A stretch of 64,000 nucleotides of DNA from the NCBI RefSeq assembly GCF_000619825.1, contig NZ_JHUW01000008.1, positions 337,948 to 401,947 of the forward strand. Reading direction: 5' to 3'. The position numbers and the translations under genes are program-made. The notes under the pieces are model-generated. The model was not told the DNA's origin. It did no database searches and saw nothing but the letters and a program-made list of their open reading frames with translations. Source of the DNA: Prevotella sp. MA2016. GTDB lineage: Bacteria > Bacteroidota > Bacteroidia > Bacteroidales > Bacteroidaceae. Of this stretch, positions 53,416-62,499 are shown piece by piece; the stretch's first letter is position 1; every line of letters begins with the position of its first letter.

Positions 53416-54531
53416 ATGAAAAGAATAGTTCTAATCACCCTCGTAAGCATCCTTACAGCGATTGAAGCTATCGCACAGATAGCTAATGGTTATTATCGTG
53501 TACAAAACAATGCCAGTTCTCGCTACATCACCATTAGAGATAATCAAGTTGGCACAGTAGATTACTCAAGCACCAATGTAGATTTGAGTAACATCGTTAC
53601 TTGGCGCGGGTTTGACTACGTGAAGAGCGCCCCAAGTTCTATCGTGTATGTGGAGCAGCATGGTTCACAATACGACCTAAAAACACAGGGCACCAGCCTT
53701 TACGATATTACTAGTAAAAGAACTTATATCGATTTGTTACCACGCGATGGCGGTACATATGTGATATCAGTATCCTATGGCGGCGTAACAGGACGTCTTT
53801 ATGATAGCGAAGAGGATGAAGACGAAGGCTATGTAAAGCGTACCGGTAATGCGGCTTATCAGAACTGGAAATTTGTGAAAGTTGATACTGATAATAACTA
53901 TATCGGCTTGCAGCCCACCGTACAGATTGGCGACAGCTATTATGGCACACTATATGCTAGCTACCCTTTTAAAGCATCATCAAAGGGACTCAAGTTCTAT
54001 TATATTGATGCCGTAGCCGAAGGTCAGTGCCGCCTGCAAGAGATTACCAGCGAGGTGATTCCTGCTGCCACGCCAGTGATATTTATGTGCAGCAGCAATA
54101 ATCCTGCCAACAACAAGGTGACTCCTGTAACCGACAAAACAACTGCTCTTGAAAACAATCTACTGAGCGGCACTTATTTCGCCCGTACTTCTGGACATAA
54201 GGTAAACGTTCGCTACGACGAGGCTACAATGCGCGTGTTAGGCAAGAATGAAGCTGGCGAGCTGGCATTCGTAAAAGGCACTAAAGCAAACCTCACTAGT
54301 AGCCACTATATACCTGCAAACACCTGTTGGCTGAACATCCCCAGCGAGTACACAGGCAATTTCAAAGTCCTGAGCAGCGGTGATTATACTGGCATCCGCA
54401 ACATCAATGCTGATACCAAAACAACCAAAGCCGACGGCACCATCTACACCCTTACCGGCACTAAGGCCAATGCCAAGGCACTCCGTCCCGGGCTCTACAT
54501 CAAAGATGGCAAGAAAGTTGTGATTAAGTAA
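53416..54531 (+). CDS. Secreted protein with a C-terminal module typical of Prevotella exported proteins
   Basis: The 371 residues begin with a signal peptide (IEAIAQI near 20), then a beta-rich region with IANGYYRVQNNASSRYI near 22, which recalls RICIN-like or Prevotella leader domains, a middle beta domain and a conserved-looking tail GTIYTLTGTKANAKALRPGLYIKDGKK (key residues LRPGLYI and GKKVVIK). Such tails occur on many exported Prevotella proteins and may be a secretion or sorting signal; this is inference. The ATG at 53416 is preferred to a TTG at 53392. No promoter was found after the ompA terminator. Confidence 0.72.
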   Translation: MKRIVLITLVSILTAIEAIAQIANGYYRVQNNASSRYITIRDNQVGTVDYSSTNVDLSNIVTWRGFDYVKSAPSSIVYVEQHGSQYDLKTQGTSLYDITSKRTYIDLLPRDGGTYVISVSYGGVTGRLYDSEEDEDEGYVKRTGNAAYQNWKFVKVDTDNNYIGLQPTVQIGDSYYGTLYASYPFKASSKGLKFYYIDAVAEGQCRLQEITSEVIPAATPVIFMCSSNNPANNKVTPVTDKTTALENNLLSGTYFARTSGHKVNVRYDEATMRVLGKNEAGELAFVKGTKANLTSSHYIPANTCWLNIPSEYTGNFKVLSSGDYTGIRNINADTKTTKADGTIYTLTGTKANAKALRPGLYIKDGKKVVIK

Positions 54532-54641
54532 TCCCCTAGAAATAGATATTTATCCCCAACAAACGCCGCCAAAAATAGTATATTTGGCGGCGTTTAATAT
54601 TAATTAACCAATAAAAGCACACAAGCAAACAGATTTTTACT

Positions 54642-54649
54642 TAAATTTG
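54642..54649 (+). promoter_or_regulatory. Weak -7 box for the 54.7 kb lipoprotein
   Basis: TAAATTTG, 53 nt before the ATG; no -33 TTTG at the usual distance. The 170 bases before the gene also hold a short GC-rich GGCGG palindrome near 54570-54592. Confidence 0.4.
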
Positions 54650-54702
54650 CGAAAACAAAAAATCTAAAAGCATTATTATTAACCCTTTAACACAATAGGC
54701 TT

Positions 54703-56820
54703 ATGAAAAAACTATTTTTATTTGCAGCCATGCTGATGACAGGCTTTGCATTTTACTCATGCGACGACGTAGTTGACAACCCAGCACAGGATCCCGCTCA
54801 GTCGTGGAACTACTCAGTAAGCGTTAAACTCGCAGATTTTGATTTTTCGGCACAACCAACTGACCCAGTAACAGGCGAGCCCAATGCCTATGTTGCGCCC
54901 ACAACCCTCTATGTACTTAACGAGCAGAATACCCTCATGGGTACGATTACAACCGATGCAGCCCCTGCTGCTGGTGATTATGCTACATACGCAGGCACAC
55001 TGACTGGTTCTATTGGTAATAACCTGATTATTACCACTAAGATTGGCAACGATCTGGCCAAGCAGGATGGTACATTAGCATCAGCCATCAAGAATGGTAT
55101 CGTTCAGACAGCCGAAGTTCCCATCAAGATTTATAATGCCAACTCAGGTACTCTAACCACCGCCGCTGCCAAGTTGGAAAACAATACAGCTATTGCCCAT
55201 ACAGCATCTGGGCAAATTGAAGGTGGTGACAAGATTGCAGTTGTAGCTGATGATCAAGCATTCGAATGGACAGTTTATAAAGAGTTTGATCCAAGCAAAT
55301 CTGCAGATTTGTATATTGCTATCCCAACAAATACAAATCCAGAAGCAGAATATACAATTTCTTCAGATAGCGAGGATGGATATAGCCGTGGTGCCTCTTT
55401 CAAATTAGCAGATTGGCCCGCATTAGTAACAGGTAAAGTATCAACATGGTTAGGATGGCTTCCTTTGAATGATATAGGTATTGATTTGACTAAATGGGAT
55501 GCATATCAACGAGAAACGAATAAAGCTACAGGAACTTTATACTTTAATCAGTGGATTAATGACGACCAAACATTTATTATCAAACAGTCTGGTGAAAAAG
55601 CAATAAATGTAAATGTAAGTATTGGGGGAAACGCTACAAAAGATGTAGCTGCTACGCTTAACAATATTAGACTGGAGAAGAATAATTACTTTGAAATTTC
55701 AAATGGTGCTAATTTCGCCATCACACTCATTGGAGAGAATAAATTTGAGATGCTGAATTTAAATAGCCCATTCACCAAGAAAGGTGATGGAACTTGGAAA
55801 TTCAATCAGCTGAATATTGGTGGTGGTCAATACTGGGATGGCACAAAAGATATTCCTTATGCAGCAGAGTACACCATTAATGAAGATATCGACCTGAAGC
55901 ATCTCTCTTCATCAAATGGGGCAAAACTGACCATTGCCGATGGCAAGAAAGTGAATGTTATCAACGAAGAAGGCCTAGCTGTTTCTATCTATGAAGCAAC
56001 GCTCAACATCGGAAAAGGTGCTATTCTCAAAGCAGAGAGTAAGGAGAAGGAATCATCAGTAATCAATTTAAATGGAGCCGAATTAAATGTTGGAGAGAAC
56101 GCAGAAGTTAGTGCTCAGGGTGCAAAAGCAGGTATAGCGTTAACTATCTTTAATTACAATTACGGTGAAAACAAAATTAAGAGTGCCTTGAATATTGGCA
56201 AGAATGCAAAAGTAAATCTTGTAGGTGGCCCAGAGGGTATATTAGGAACAGGAATGGACATTCAAAATAGTTACAATGCAACTACTGATATCACACTTGC
56301 CGAAGGTGCCATACTCACCACAATAGGAATAGATAGGGCTGGTATCAATTGCTACAGCTACAATGACAACAATTATTCTGGAACAATCAATTTCAATATT
56401 GCTAAAAATGCTAAGATAACAGCAAAAGATATTGAAGGAGGCATTGGTCTCCAGGCTCAAGGAGGCGATATCGAACTTAACATTGATGGTGAAGGCACAT
56501 TCGAAGCCATATCTGATAGTGGCTTCGGTATGAGTCTTGACGGTTGGAGCAACTACAACTCTCCATCCATCAATTTCAAGGGAGGCAAAATCTCTGCAAC
56601 CAGCGGAGCTGACAAGCCTGCCATTAATAGTTATATGACACTCACCATTGATTCAAAGATTAAGAGCTTCAAGGCTACTAAGGGCGCGAATGCTACACTC
56701 TACATCTCACAGTACGGCAACGAGGCAAATCTCGAGAATCTCGTAGCCGAAAAAGACAAGTTCAACGACGCTATAGCTGATGGTACACGTACCATCACTC
56801 CAAAGCCCGCAAAAAAGTAG
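54703..56820 (+). CDS. Large secreted lipoprotein, probably beta-helical, function unknown
   Basis: The 705 residues have a lipoprotein signal (FYSCDD, Cys near 20), a beta domain in the first 180 residues, and from about 370 a long series of beta-strand phrases such as LTIADGKKVNVI, LNIGKGAILKAE, LNVGENAEVSA and FNIAKNAKITA. They recur every 20-30 residues and suggest a right-handed beta-helix. Codon use and base composition change inside the gene: about 55260-56500 is clearly richer in A and T than both ends. This may mean a replaced passenger domain. I recognise no named family. It ends before a strong terminator. Confidence 0.78.
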   Translation: MKKLFLFAAMLMTGFAFYSCDDVVDNPAQDPAQSWNYSVSVKLADFDFSAQPTDPVTGEPNAYVAPTTLYVLNEQNTLMGTITTDAAPAAGDYATYAGTLTGSIGNNLIITTKIGNDLAKQDGTLASAIKNGIVQTAEVPIKIYNANSGTLTTAAAKLENNTAIAHTASGQIEGGDKIAVVADDQAFEWTVYKEFDPSKSADLYIAIPTNTNPEAEYTISSDSEDGYSRGASFKLADWPALVTGKVSTWLGWLPLNDIGIDLTKWDAYQRETNKATGTLYFNQWINDDQTFIIKQSGEKAINVNVSIGGNATKDVAATLNNIRLEKNNYFEISNGANFAITLIGENKFEMLNLNSPFTKKGDGTWKFNQLNIGGGQYWDGTKDIPYAAEYTINEDIDLKHLSSSNGAKLTIADGKKVNVINEEGLAVSIYEATLNIGKGAILKAESKEKESSVINLNGAELNVGENAEVSAQGAKAGIALTIFNYNYGENKIKSALNIGKNAKVNLVGGPEGILGTGMDIQNSYNATTDITLAEGAILTTIGIDRAGINCYSYNDNNYSGTINFNIAKNAKITAKDIEGGIGLQAQGGDIELNIDGEGTFEAISDSGFGMSLDGWSNYNSPSINFKGGKISATSGADKPAINSYMTLTIDSKIKSFKATKGANATLYISQYGNEANLENLVAEKDKFNDAIADGTRTITPKPAKK

Positions 56821-56860
56821 TAGTAACAGATTCAGAACAATAAGAATCTATAATAAACGC

Positions 56861-56900
56861 AATCAGGGCAGCCTATTGGCTGCCCTGATTATTTCGTTCT
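56861..56900 (+). terminator. Terminator after the beta-helical lipoprotein
   Basis: AATCAGGGCAGCC (56861-56873) pairs perfectly with GGCTGCCCTGATT (56878-56890) around TATT. A T-rich tail follows. Confidence 0.9.
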
Positions 56901-56918
56901 TTTAAAAAGTAAAAAGAC

Positions 56919-57935
56919 TTAGAAAATAGACTTGGTGAAACGAACCTGAAGGACAGGATAAACCTTGATGCCTCCGAGGAAATCTGCCCAATCACCAACC
57001 TTACCAGTGATATTCTCAACATCATGAGTCAGGTCGGTACCATCGTGGGTATAGAGATGTGGTGTGCCGCCCCAGAACATCATACCGGCATCAAAAGACA
57101 CCTTCCAGTCGTCGCGGCTCTTCATCAACTTGCCACCATAACCAAAACCTAAGTAAGGCTTAAAGCTGTTGCTCTTGGCACGCACCTTCACCATACCGCT
57201 CTCGGCATCAGGCTCCATGATATAAGGTTCGCCAGAATCTTTATTATCGCCTACATGGAAGCCCATGCGACCATAGTTGACAATCTTCTGGCGATAGGCC
57301 TCGGTGAGGAACACATTCATACCAGGATTCTGAGCTGTGCCATCGCCTTCGATAGAGATAATTGGCTCATCAGCTACACACTTCTCATAAATCTGATTAT
57401 ACATGCTCACAGCCAGCAATGAGGTCATGGCCTGTGTAGAATTCTCGGCATAAGCAAACTGCGAGGCCCCCCAATAGAAACCACCAGTAATATGCCAGTG
57501 CTTATTCTTAAAGGGGAACACATCCACCAAAAACTTGAAGTTGTTGACAGTTGGTTTGCCCACCATCTTCACCTCGTCTTCAACCTTGAAACCGGTCAGT
57601 TCAGTGAGCATCTTCGACAAGCGGTCGAATCTGGTCTCTACACGATTGCCCTGCTCATCATAAGCCACAGCTGGCTCGCCACCTACCTCTACAGGGAAAT
57701 AGATGCCTGCTTTGAAACGGGGCATATACTCATAACCCATACGAAGCTGTACGTTCTCGTGAACACGTGAAGCTACATCGATACCGATACCAGTAGTACC
57801 AACAGTGAGAGACACGTCGAGATTTTGAAACACGCCATTATCCTTCCTCCACTGAGAACCACGCTGAGCAGCACTCTGCGCATAAGTCAGATTCACTGTC
57901 ACGGCTGCTATTACTGCTAAAACTATCTTTTTCAT
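56919..57935 (-). CDS. Probable outer-membrane beta-barrel protein
   Basis: About 338 residues with a signal peptide MKKIVLAVIAAVTVNLTYAQ, then barrel-like strands (DVSLTVGTTGIGIDVASR, VQLRMGYEYMPRF, KPYLGFGYGG) and a C-terminal Phe (RFTKSIF), the usual end of outer-membrane barrels. ATG at 57935 gives the canonical signal peptide; 57947 is possible. It lies 26 nt after the small NTF2-like lipoprotein, at the end of the DUF177-rpmF-fabH-era-der gene string. Function is unknown. Confidence 0.75.
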   Translation of the reverse strand: MKKIVLAVIAAVTVNLTYAQSAAQRGSQWRKDNGVFQNLDVSLTVGTTGIGIDVASRVHENVQLRMGYEYMPRFKAGIYFPVEVGGEPAVAYDEQGNRVETRFDRLSKMLTELTGFKVEDEVKMVGKPTVNNFKFLVDVFPFKNKHWHITGGFYWGASQFAYAENSTQAMTSLLAVSMYNQIYEKCVADEPIISIEGDGTAQNPGMNVFLTEAYRQKIVNYGRMGFHVGDNKDSGEPYIMEPDAESGMVKVRAKSNSFKPYLGFGYGGKLMKSRDDWKVSFDAGMMFWGGTPHLYTHDGTDLTHDVENITGKVGDWADFLGGIKVYPVLQVRFTKSIF

Positions 57936-57961
57936 TTTTATGGTCATTTGTTATTTCATAA

Positions 57962-58345
57962 TCATTTCATTCTCCATCGGCCGTTATGTTCCACCATCGG
58001 CACCACCACCTCTTCGGTGGTAGAGTCACCATAGCAGAGCATCAACAGCACGTTGGTATAGTGAGCCAGGCTATCGGTGTAAGCGCGCGATACGCGCACC
58101 TCACAGATGCCCTGGCGGTCTTGCTGCTGAGCCATATACTGCTTGTAGCCCTCTATCAGCTGCGAGCGATAATCAGCAGGCAGCGAATCGGCCATAAAAC
58201 GGCCCTCAACAAACTGCTCGTACTCGCCCTGAACTAAATGGGTATAGTAGCCTTTAGCAGCCAAAGCCGCTTGTTCTTCGCGACTTACACCGGTGCTACA
58301 GGCTACTACTATAACTATCAATATAAGATAGACGAGCTTACGCAT
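57962..58345 (-). CDS. Small NTF2-like (DUF4878-type) lipoprotein
   Basis: The 127 residues start with a lipoprotein signal (VIVVACSTG, Cys near 16), followed by an NTF2-like fold: AAKGYYTHLVQGEYEQFV, a helix with YRSQLIEGYKQYMAQQ, and the ending VPMVEHNGRWRMK, typical of DUF4878-like proteins. It starts at the der stop codon (shared base), so it is translated with der. Function is unknown. Confidence 0.75.
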   Translation of the reverse strand: MRKLVYLILIVIVVACSTGVSREEQAALAAKGYYTHLVQGEYEQFVEGRFMADSLPADYRSQLIEGYKQYMAQQQDRQGICEVRVSRAYTDSLAHYTNVLLMLCYGDSTTEEVVVPMVEHNGRWRMK

Positions 58346-59658
58346 TACTTCTGGCGGATAAACACGTTGATAGGGCTACCGGTGAGTTCCCAGTTCTCAC
58401 GAATCTTATTCTCCAGGAAGCGCTTATAAGGCTCCTTGACGTACTGTGGCAGGTTAGCATAGAACACGAAAGTTGGAATCTGCGTGTCGGGCACCTGAGC
58501 CACATACTTAATCTTGATATATTTACCCTTAACCGATGGTGGTGGGAAAGCCTCGATAAGCGGCAGCATCACCTCGTTGAGCTTAGAGGTACCAATCTTG
58601 GCCTTGCGGTTCAGATAAACCTGCTTAGCTGTCTCGAGTACCTTGAAGATACGCTGCTTGGTGAGAGCCGAACCGAAGATGATGGGGAAGTCAACAAACG
58701 GAGCCATACGCTTGCGGATGGCATTCTCGAAGGTCTTGATAACCTCCTGCGACTTATCCTCTACCAAATCCCACTTATTGACAACCACAACCAGTGATTT
58801 ATTGTTCTTCTGAATAAGCTGGAAGATATTCATATCCTGTGCCTCGATACCACGGGTAGCATCGAGCATGAGGATACACACATCGCTATTCTCGATGGCG
58901 CGGATAGAACGCATCACCGAGTAGAACTCCAGATCTTCAGTCACCTTGTTCTTACGACGGATACCTGCGGTATCTACCAGATAGAAGTCGAAACCAAACT
59001 TATCGTAACGTGTGTAGATAGAGTCGCGGGTGGTACCGGCGATATCTGTCACAATGTTACGGTCTTCGCCAATGAAGGCGTTGATGATGCTCGACTTACC
59101 TGCATTTGGACGTCCCACCACAGCAAAGCGGGGGATGCCATCCTCCAGGTCGTCCTTAGGCTTATTGGGCAACATCTCGAGCACTTTGTCGAGCAGGTCG
59201 CCAGTTCCGCTACCAGTGGCTGCAGAGATGCACCAAGGATCACCAAGTCCCAGCTTATAGAACTCATACTGGTCGTAGAGGTTCTTGCCGTCGTCGGCCT
59301 TATTAGCCACCAGCAGTACAGGCAGTTTGGCGCGGCGCAGAATCTGCGCTACATCCATATCCCAACCAGTGACACCATTATTAATATCGCAGAGGAAGAG
59401 AACGAGATCGGCTTCTTCGGTGGCGATAATCACCTGCTTGCGGATCTCCTCTTCGAAAACATCGTCGCTGTTGACGACCCAGCCGCCGGTATCGACAACT
59501 GAGAACTCACGACCATTCCACTCACACTTGCCATATTGGCGGTCACGGGTGGTACCAGCCTCGTCGCTCACGATGGCATGACGAGTTTTGGTGAGTCGGT
59601 TGAACAGTGTAGACTTTCCCACATTGGGGCGTCCTACGATTGCTACTAAATTTCCCAT
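58345..59658 (-). CDS. der: Ribosome-associated GTPase Der (EngA)
   Basis: Der has two tandem G domains and is needed for 50S assembly. The 437 residues show [12 protein letters not shown] near 8, DTGGW near 56, NKAD near 118, then [12 protein letters not shown] near 181, DTAGIRRK near 228 and NKWD near 295, and a C-terminal KH-like domain. It follows era by 2 nt. The pair era-der with fabH and rpmF makes a ribosome/lipid gene string. Confidence 0.97.
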   Translation of the reverse strand: MGNLVAIVGRPNVGKSTLFNRLTKTRHAIVSDEAGTTRDRQYGKCEWNGREFSVVDTGGWVVNSDDVFEEEIRKQVIIATEEADLVLFLCDINNGVTGWDMDVAQILRRAKLPVLLVANKADDGKNLYDQYEFYKLGLGDPWCISAATGSGTGDLLDKVLEMLPNKPKDDLEDGIPRFAVVGRPNAGKSSIINAFIGEDRNIVTDIAGTTRDSIYTRYDKFGFDFYLVDTAGIRRKNKVTEDLEFYSVMRSIRAIENSDVCILMLDATRGIEAQDMNIFQLIQKNNKSLVVVVNKWDLVEDKSQEVIKTFENAIRKRMAPFVDFPIIFGSALTKQRIFKVLETAKQVYLNRKAKIGTSKLNEVMLPLIEAFPPPSVKGKYIKIKYVAQVPDTQIPTFVFYANLPQYVKEPYKRFLENKIRENWELTGSPINVFIRQK

Positions 59659-59660
59659 AA

Positions 59661-60581
59661 TTATTCTGGATTATAACCAAAATGTTCTAATTCTCTATCA
59701 GAGCTGCGCCAGTCCTTATCTACCTTTACGAATATCTCCAGGAAGATAGGCTTAGCAAAAAATTTCTCAAGCGACTTGCGGGCCTCGGTGCTCACCTTTT
59801 TGAGGGCTACGCCCTGGTGACCGATGATGATACCCTTCTGTGAGTCGCGCTCCACATAAATAATGGCATTAATGTGAATATGCTTATCATCCTCCTTAAA
59901 ACGCTCCACAGCCACCTCTACACTGTAAGGAATCTCCTTATCGTAGTAGAGCAGTATCTTTTCGCGGATAATCTCCGACACGAAGAATCGTGCAGGCTTA
60001 TCTGTCAGCTGGTCTTTATCGAAATAAGCCGGACTCTCGGGCAGAAGCTCCTGGATACGCTTCAGCAGGATATCCACGCCAAACTTATTTTTAGCTGAGA
60101 TGGGCAGAATCTCTGCCTTAGGCAGCAAAGCGTGCCAGCGCTCTACAATGGTGGCTAGTCTAGCCTGGCTAGTGGTGCTAGCATTTCTAGTAGGGCTAGG
60201 TTGGGCAGCCAGCTCATCAATTTTGTTGATGAGCAGGATTACTGGCAAGTCCAGCTTCTGAACCTTCTCAAGAAAGTCCATATTCTTTTCGGGATTCTCT
60301 ACCACGTCGGTCACGTAGAGCAGCACATCCGCATCCTGGAGGGCCGACTCAGAGAACGCTAACATAGACTCCTGTAACTTATAATTGGGCTTAAGCACAC
60401 CTGGAGTATCGGAAAACACAATCTGCATCTCAGGGGTATTCACAATACCCATGATGCGATGACGGGTGGTCTGAGCCTTGAAAGTGGCAATAGAAATACG
60501 CTCACCAACCAGCTGGTTCATGAGCGTACTTTTGCCTACGTTGGGATTTCCAACAATATTTACGAATCCTGCTTTATGCAT
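59661..60581 (-). CDS. era: GTPase Era
   Basis: Era binds 16S rRNA near its 3' end and assists 30S maturation. The 306 residues carry [12 protein letters not shown] near 10, DTPGVLK near 57 and NKID near 118, and a C-terminal KH domain ([30 protein letters not shown]). Directly after NKID, residues about 125-143 are an extra Ser/Thr/Ala-rich stretch encoded by a phased CTAG array; the family normally has only a short loop here. The ATG at 60581 gives the family N-terminus; the ATG at 60596 lies in a short CAATTGTC-type repeat between fabH and era. Confidence 0.95.
   Translation of the reverse strand: MHKAGFVNIVGNPNVGKSTLMNQLVGERISIATFKAQTTRHRIMGIVNTPEMQIVFSDTPGVLKPNYKLQESMLAFSESALQDADVLLYVTDVVENPEKNMDFLEKVQKLDLPVILLINKIDELAAQPSPTRNASTTSQARLATIVERWHALLPKAEILPISAKNKFGVDILLKRIQELLPESPAYFDKDQLTDKPARFFVSEIIREKILLYYDKEIPYSVEVAVERFKEDDKHIHINAIIYVERDSQKGIIIGHQGVALKKVSTEARKSLEKFFAKPIFLEIFVKVDKDWRSSDRELEHFGYNPE
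60155..60199 (-). repeat. Phased CTAG array inside era
   Basis: CTAG at 60160, 60169, 60178, 60187 and 60196, all exactly 9 nt apart; another at 60155 is off phase. Codon phase nCT-AGn on the minus strand, giving tripeptides such as PSP, TRN, AST and TSQ. It sits in the loop after the G4 motif NKID. Confidence 0.85.
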
Positions 60582-60610
60582 TAATTCAATTGTCAATTGT
60601 CCATTGTCAA

Positions 60611-61618
60611 TTACTTTGCTGCGCCATCATAAGCCCACTTGTAATAAGAAGCTCCATGAACGAAACCAGCACCAAAGGCGGTGAGGATCATGTTGTCGCC
60701 CTTCTTCAACTTCTTCTCGTATTCCCAGATGGCCAACGGTATCGTAGCGGCACTCGTATTTCCGTAGTGTTCAATGTTCACCATCACCTGCTCCATAGGC
60801 AGCTCCAAGCGCTTGGCCACGGCTTCTATGATACGCATGTTAGCCTGATGAGGAACCACCCACTGGATGTTGTCCTTGTTCAGACCGTTGCGCTCGGCAA
60901 TCAGAGCACAGTCGTTACTCATATTTGTAACCGCATAGCGGAACACGGTACGACCTTCCTGATAGAGGTAGTGCAGACGATGATCGACAGTGAAATGAGA
61001 CGGTGGGCAGACGGAACCTCCGGCCTTCAGATGCAGGAACGGCAGTCCCTTACCATCAGTACGGAAATATGAATCCATCACTCCGATATTCTGTTCTTCA
61101 GTAGCCTCGAGGAGAACGGCAGCTGCACCATCTCCGAAGAGAGGACAAGTCTGACGGTCCTTATAGTCAACCACCGACGACATCTTATCGGCACCAATGA
61201 CGATGATTTTCTTGTAGCGTCCGCTCTGAATCATCGTAGCTGCCACATCGAGTGTGTAGAGGAATCCACAGCATGCGCCCCAGAAATCAAATGCGAAAGC
61301 ATTCTTCAGTCCAAGTTTTCCCAGCACGATAGAAGCTGTGGAAGGGAACTTATAATCAGCTGTAGAAGTGGTAACGATGAGTGCGTCGATAGAGTCGGGA
61401 TCGGCTCCGGTCTTCTGCATCAGCTGCTTGGCAGCCTTACGGGCCATGTAGCTGGTGCCGAGACCTTCCTCCGTAAGAATGTGACGCTCCTTGATACCAA
61501 CGCGCGTCATGATCCACTCATCATTGGTGTCCACCATACGAGACAACTCATCGTTGTTCAGGATATAGTCGGGCACATAGCCACCCACACCAGTGATTAT
61601 CGCATTAATTCTATCCAT
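60611..61618 (-). CDS. fabH: 3-oxoacyl-ACP synthase III (FabH)
   Basis: FabH starts fatty acid synthesis by condensing acetyl-CoA with malonyl-ACP. The 335 residues show the catalytic Cys in DFWGACCGFLYTLDVA near 113, His in WVVPHQANMRII near 255 and Asn in EHYGNTSAATIPLA near 283. ATNDEWI-type DTNDEWIMTRVGIKERH appears near 31. Its ATG shares one base with the rpmF stop, and era follows after about 30 nt of short CAATTGTC-like repeats. Confidence 0.97.
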   Translation of the reverse strand: MDRINAIITGVGGYVPDYILNNDELSRMVDTNDEWIMTRVGIKERHILTEEGLGTSYMARKAAKQLMQKTGADPDSIDALIVTTSTADYKFPSTASIVLGKLGLKNAFAFDFWGACCGFLYTLDVAATMIQSGRYKKIIVIGADKMSSVVDYKDRQTCPLFGDGAAAVLLEATEEQNIGVMDSYFRTDGKGLPFLHLKAGGSVCPPSHFTVDHRLHYLYQEGRTVFRYAVTNMSNDCALIAERNGLNKDNIQWVVPHQANMRIIEAVAKRLELPMEQVMVNIEHYGNTSAATIPLAIWEYEKKLKKGDNMILTAFGAGFVHGASYYKWAYDGAAK

Positions 61619-61809
61619 TACTCAGCTACGCTTTCCTCAATCTTGACAGCTACCTTACCACGATAGTAACCACAGGTGGGGCATACAGTGTGATAAACAT
61701 AATATGCACCACAGTTAGGACATACTGCCAATGTGGGAGCTACTGCCTTGTCATGAGTACGACGCTTGAGTGTACGAGTCTTTGACTGTCTTCTTTTAGG
61801 ATGTGCCAT
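61618..61809 (-). CDS. rpmF: 50S ribosomal protein L32
   Basis: A 63-residue ribosomal protein with the L32 opening MAHPKRRQSKTRTLKRRTH and a four-Cys zinc ribbon: CPNCGAYYVYHTVCPTC near 34-50. Lengths and motif are standard. It lies 22 nt after DUF177 and overlaps fabH by one base, as in many bacteria where L32 and fatty acid genes are joined. Confidence 0.97.
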   Translation of the reverse strand: MAHPKRRQSKTRTLKRRTHDKAVAPTLAVCPNCGAYYVYHTVCPTCGYYRGKVAVKIEESVAE

Positions 61810-61831
61810 AATTCTATAAATTTTTTAATTG

Positions 61832-62353
61832 TTACATTTTTAATTTTTTCAGTTTCTCCCAGCGGGGGTCGATGGGCTGGGCGGACTCCTCATCGCTGCT
61901 TCGGTCAGCTGACAGCTCTTCCAGAGCTTTCGTCATGGCAGAGTTGCACTTGCCAGGTGCATGCACATGCCTGATGGGTATAACCAACACCACTAACTCA
62001 TAGATGATCCACGACATGTCGAGTATTCCTTCGTCCTCAGGCACTACGATAACATCATCTTCCTCTGAGTATTCGCTTCCGAACTTGACAATCAAACGAT
62101 TCTCGGTTTCAACCGGCTGTTCCATATCGTCAAGACAACGGTCGCAAGGTACAACAACGGTGCCATCAGCATGAAACAGGAGTTCGAAAAAGCCGGTAAC
62201 CTTGCGTATAGACACCGACACGTGCAAAGAGCCCCTCTTCACTTCAGCACCATCCAAAGCCTCGAAGTATGTATCATCCAAGTCGTAAGCCAAGGTTGTT
62301 TCCTCGCTCACCAGACCTTTCAGATCAATCTTCAATGACTCCAGACTATTCAT
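61832..62353 (-). CDS. DUF177 (YceD-like) protein linked to 23S rRNA and L32
   Basis: The 173-residue protein carries the DUF177 core: VPCDRCLDDMEQPVETENRLIVKF (key residues CDRCLD, near 80), an acidic stretch and IDLSWIIYELVVLVIP-like DMSWIIYELVVLVIPIRHVH near 118, ending DPRWEKLKKLK. The family is known to sit before rpmF and is implicated in 23S rRNA accumulation. It is first in the operon; a -7 box and a small hairpin precede it. Confidence 0.9.
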   Translation of the reverse strand: MNSLESLKIDLKGLVSEETTLAYDLDDTYFEALDGAEVKRGSLHVSVSIRKVTGFFELLFHADGTVVVPCDRCLDDMEQPVETENRLIVKFGSEYSEEDDVIVVPEDEGILDMSWIIYELVVLVIPIRHVHAPGKCNSAMTKALEELSADRSSDEESAQPIDPRWEKLKKLKM

Positions 62354-62368
62354 TATTATACACTTTTA

Positions 62369-62402
62369 AGCGCAATAATGCGCTATACGGGCTGCAAAGT
62401 TA
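62369..62402 (-). promoter_or_regulatory. DUF177-rpmF promoter and 5' leader hairpin
   Basis: The -7 box TAACTTTG (62395-62402, minus strand) predicts a start near 62388. The leader then opens with a perfect 6-bp stem AGCGCA-ATAA-TGCGCT (62369-62384), only 15 nt from the ATG. It could stabilise or autoregulate the mRNA; this is inference. The 100 bases between it and the histidine kinase stop hold nothing clear. Confidence 0.5.
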
Positions 62403-62499
62403 CAACTTTTTTTTCAATGAAAGCACGGTTATTTCGTTTTTTTATCATTTTAATGCAAAATCGTTGACCTACAGACGCTTATATTACACAAAACAAGGG

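Noticed and set aside
60582..60610. Short CAATTGTC-like repeats between fabH and era as an operator
   Set aside because: Too short and AT-rich; such runs are common between genes in this group.
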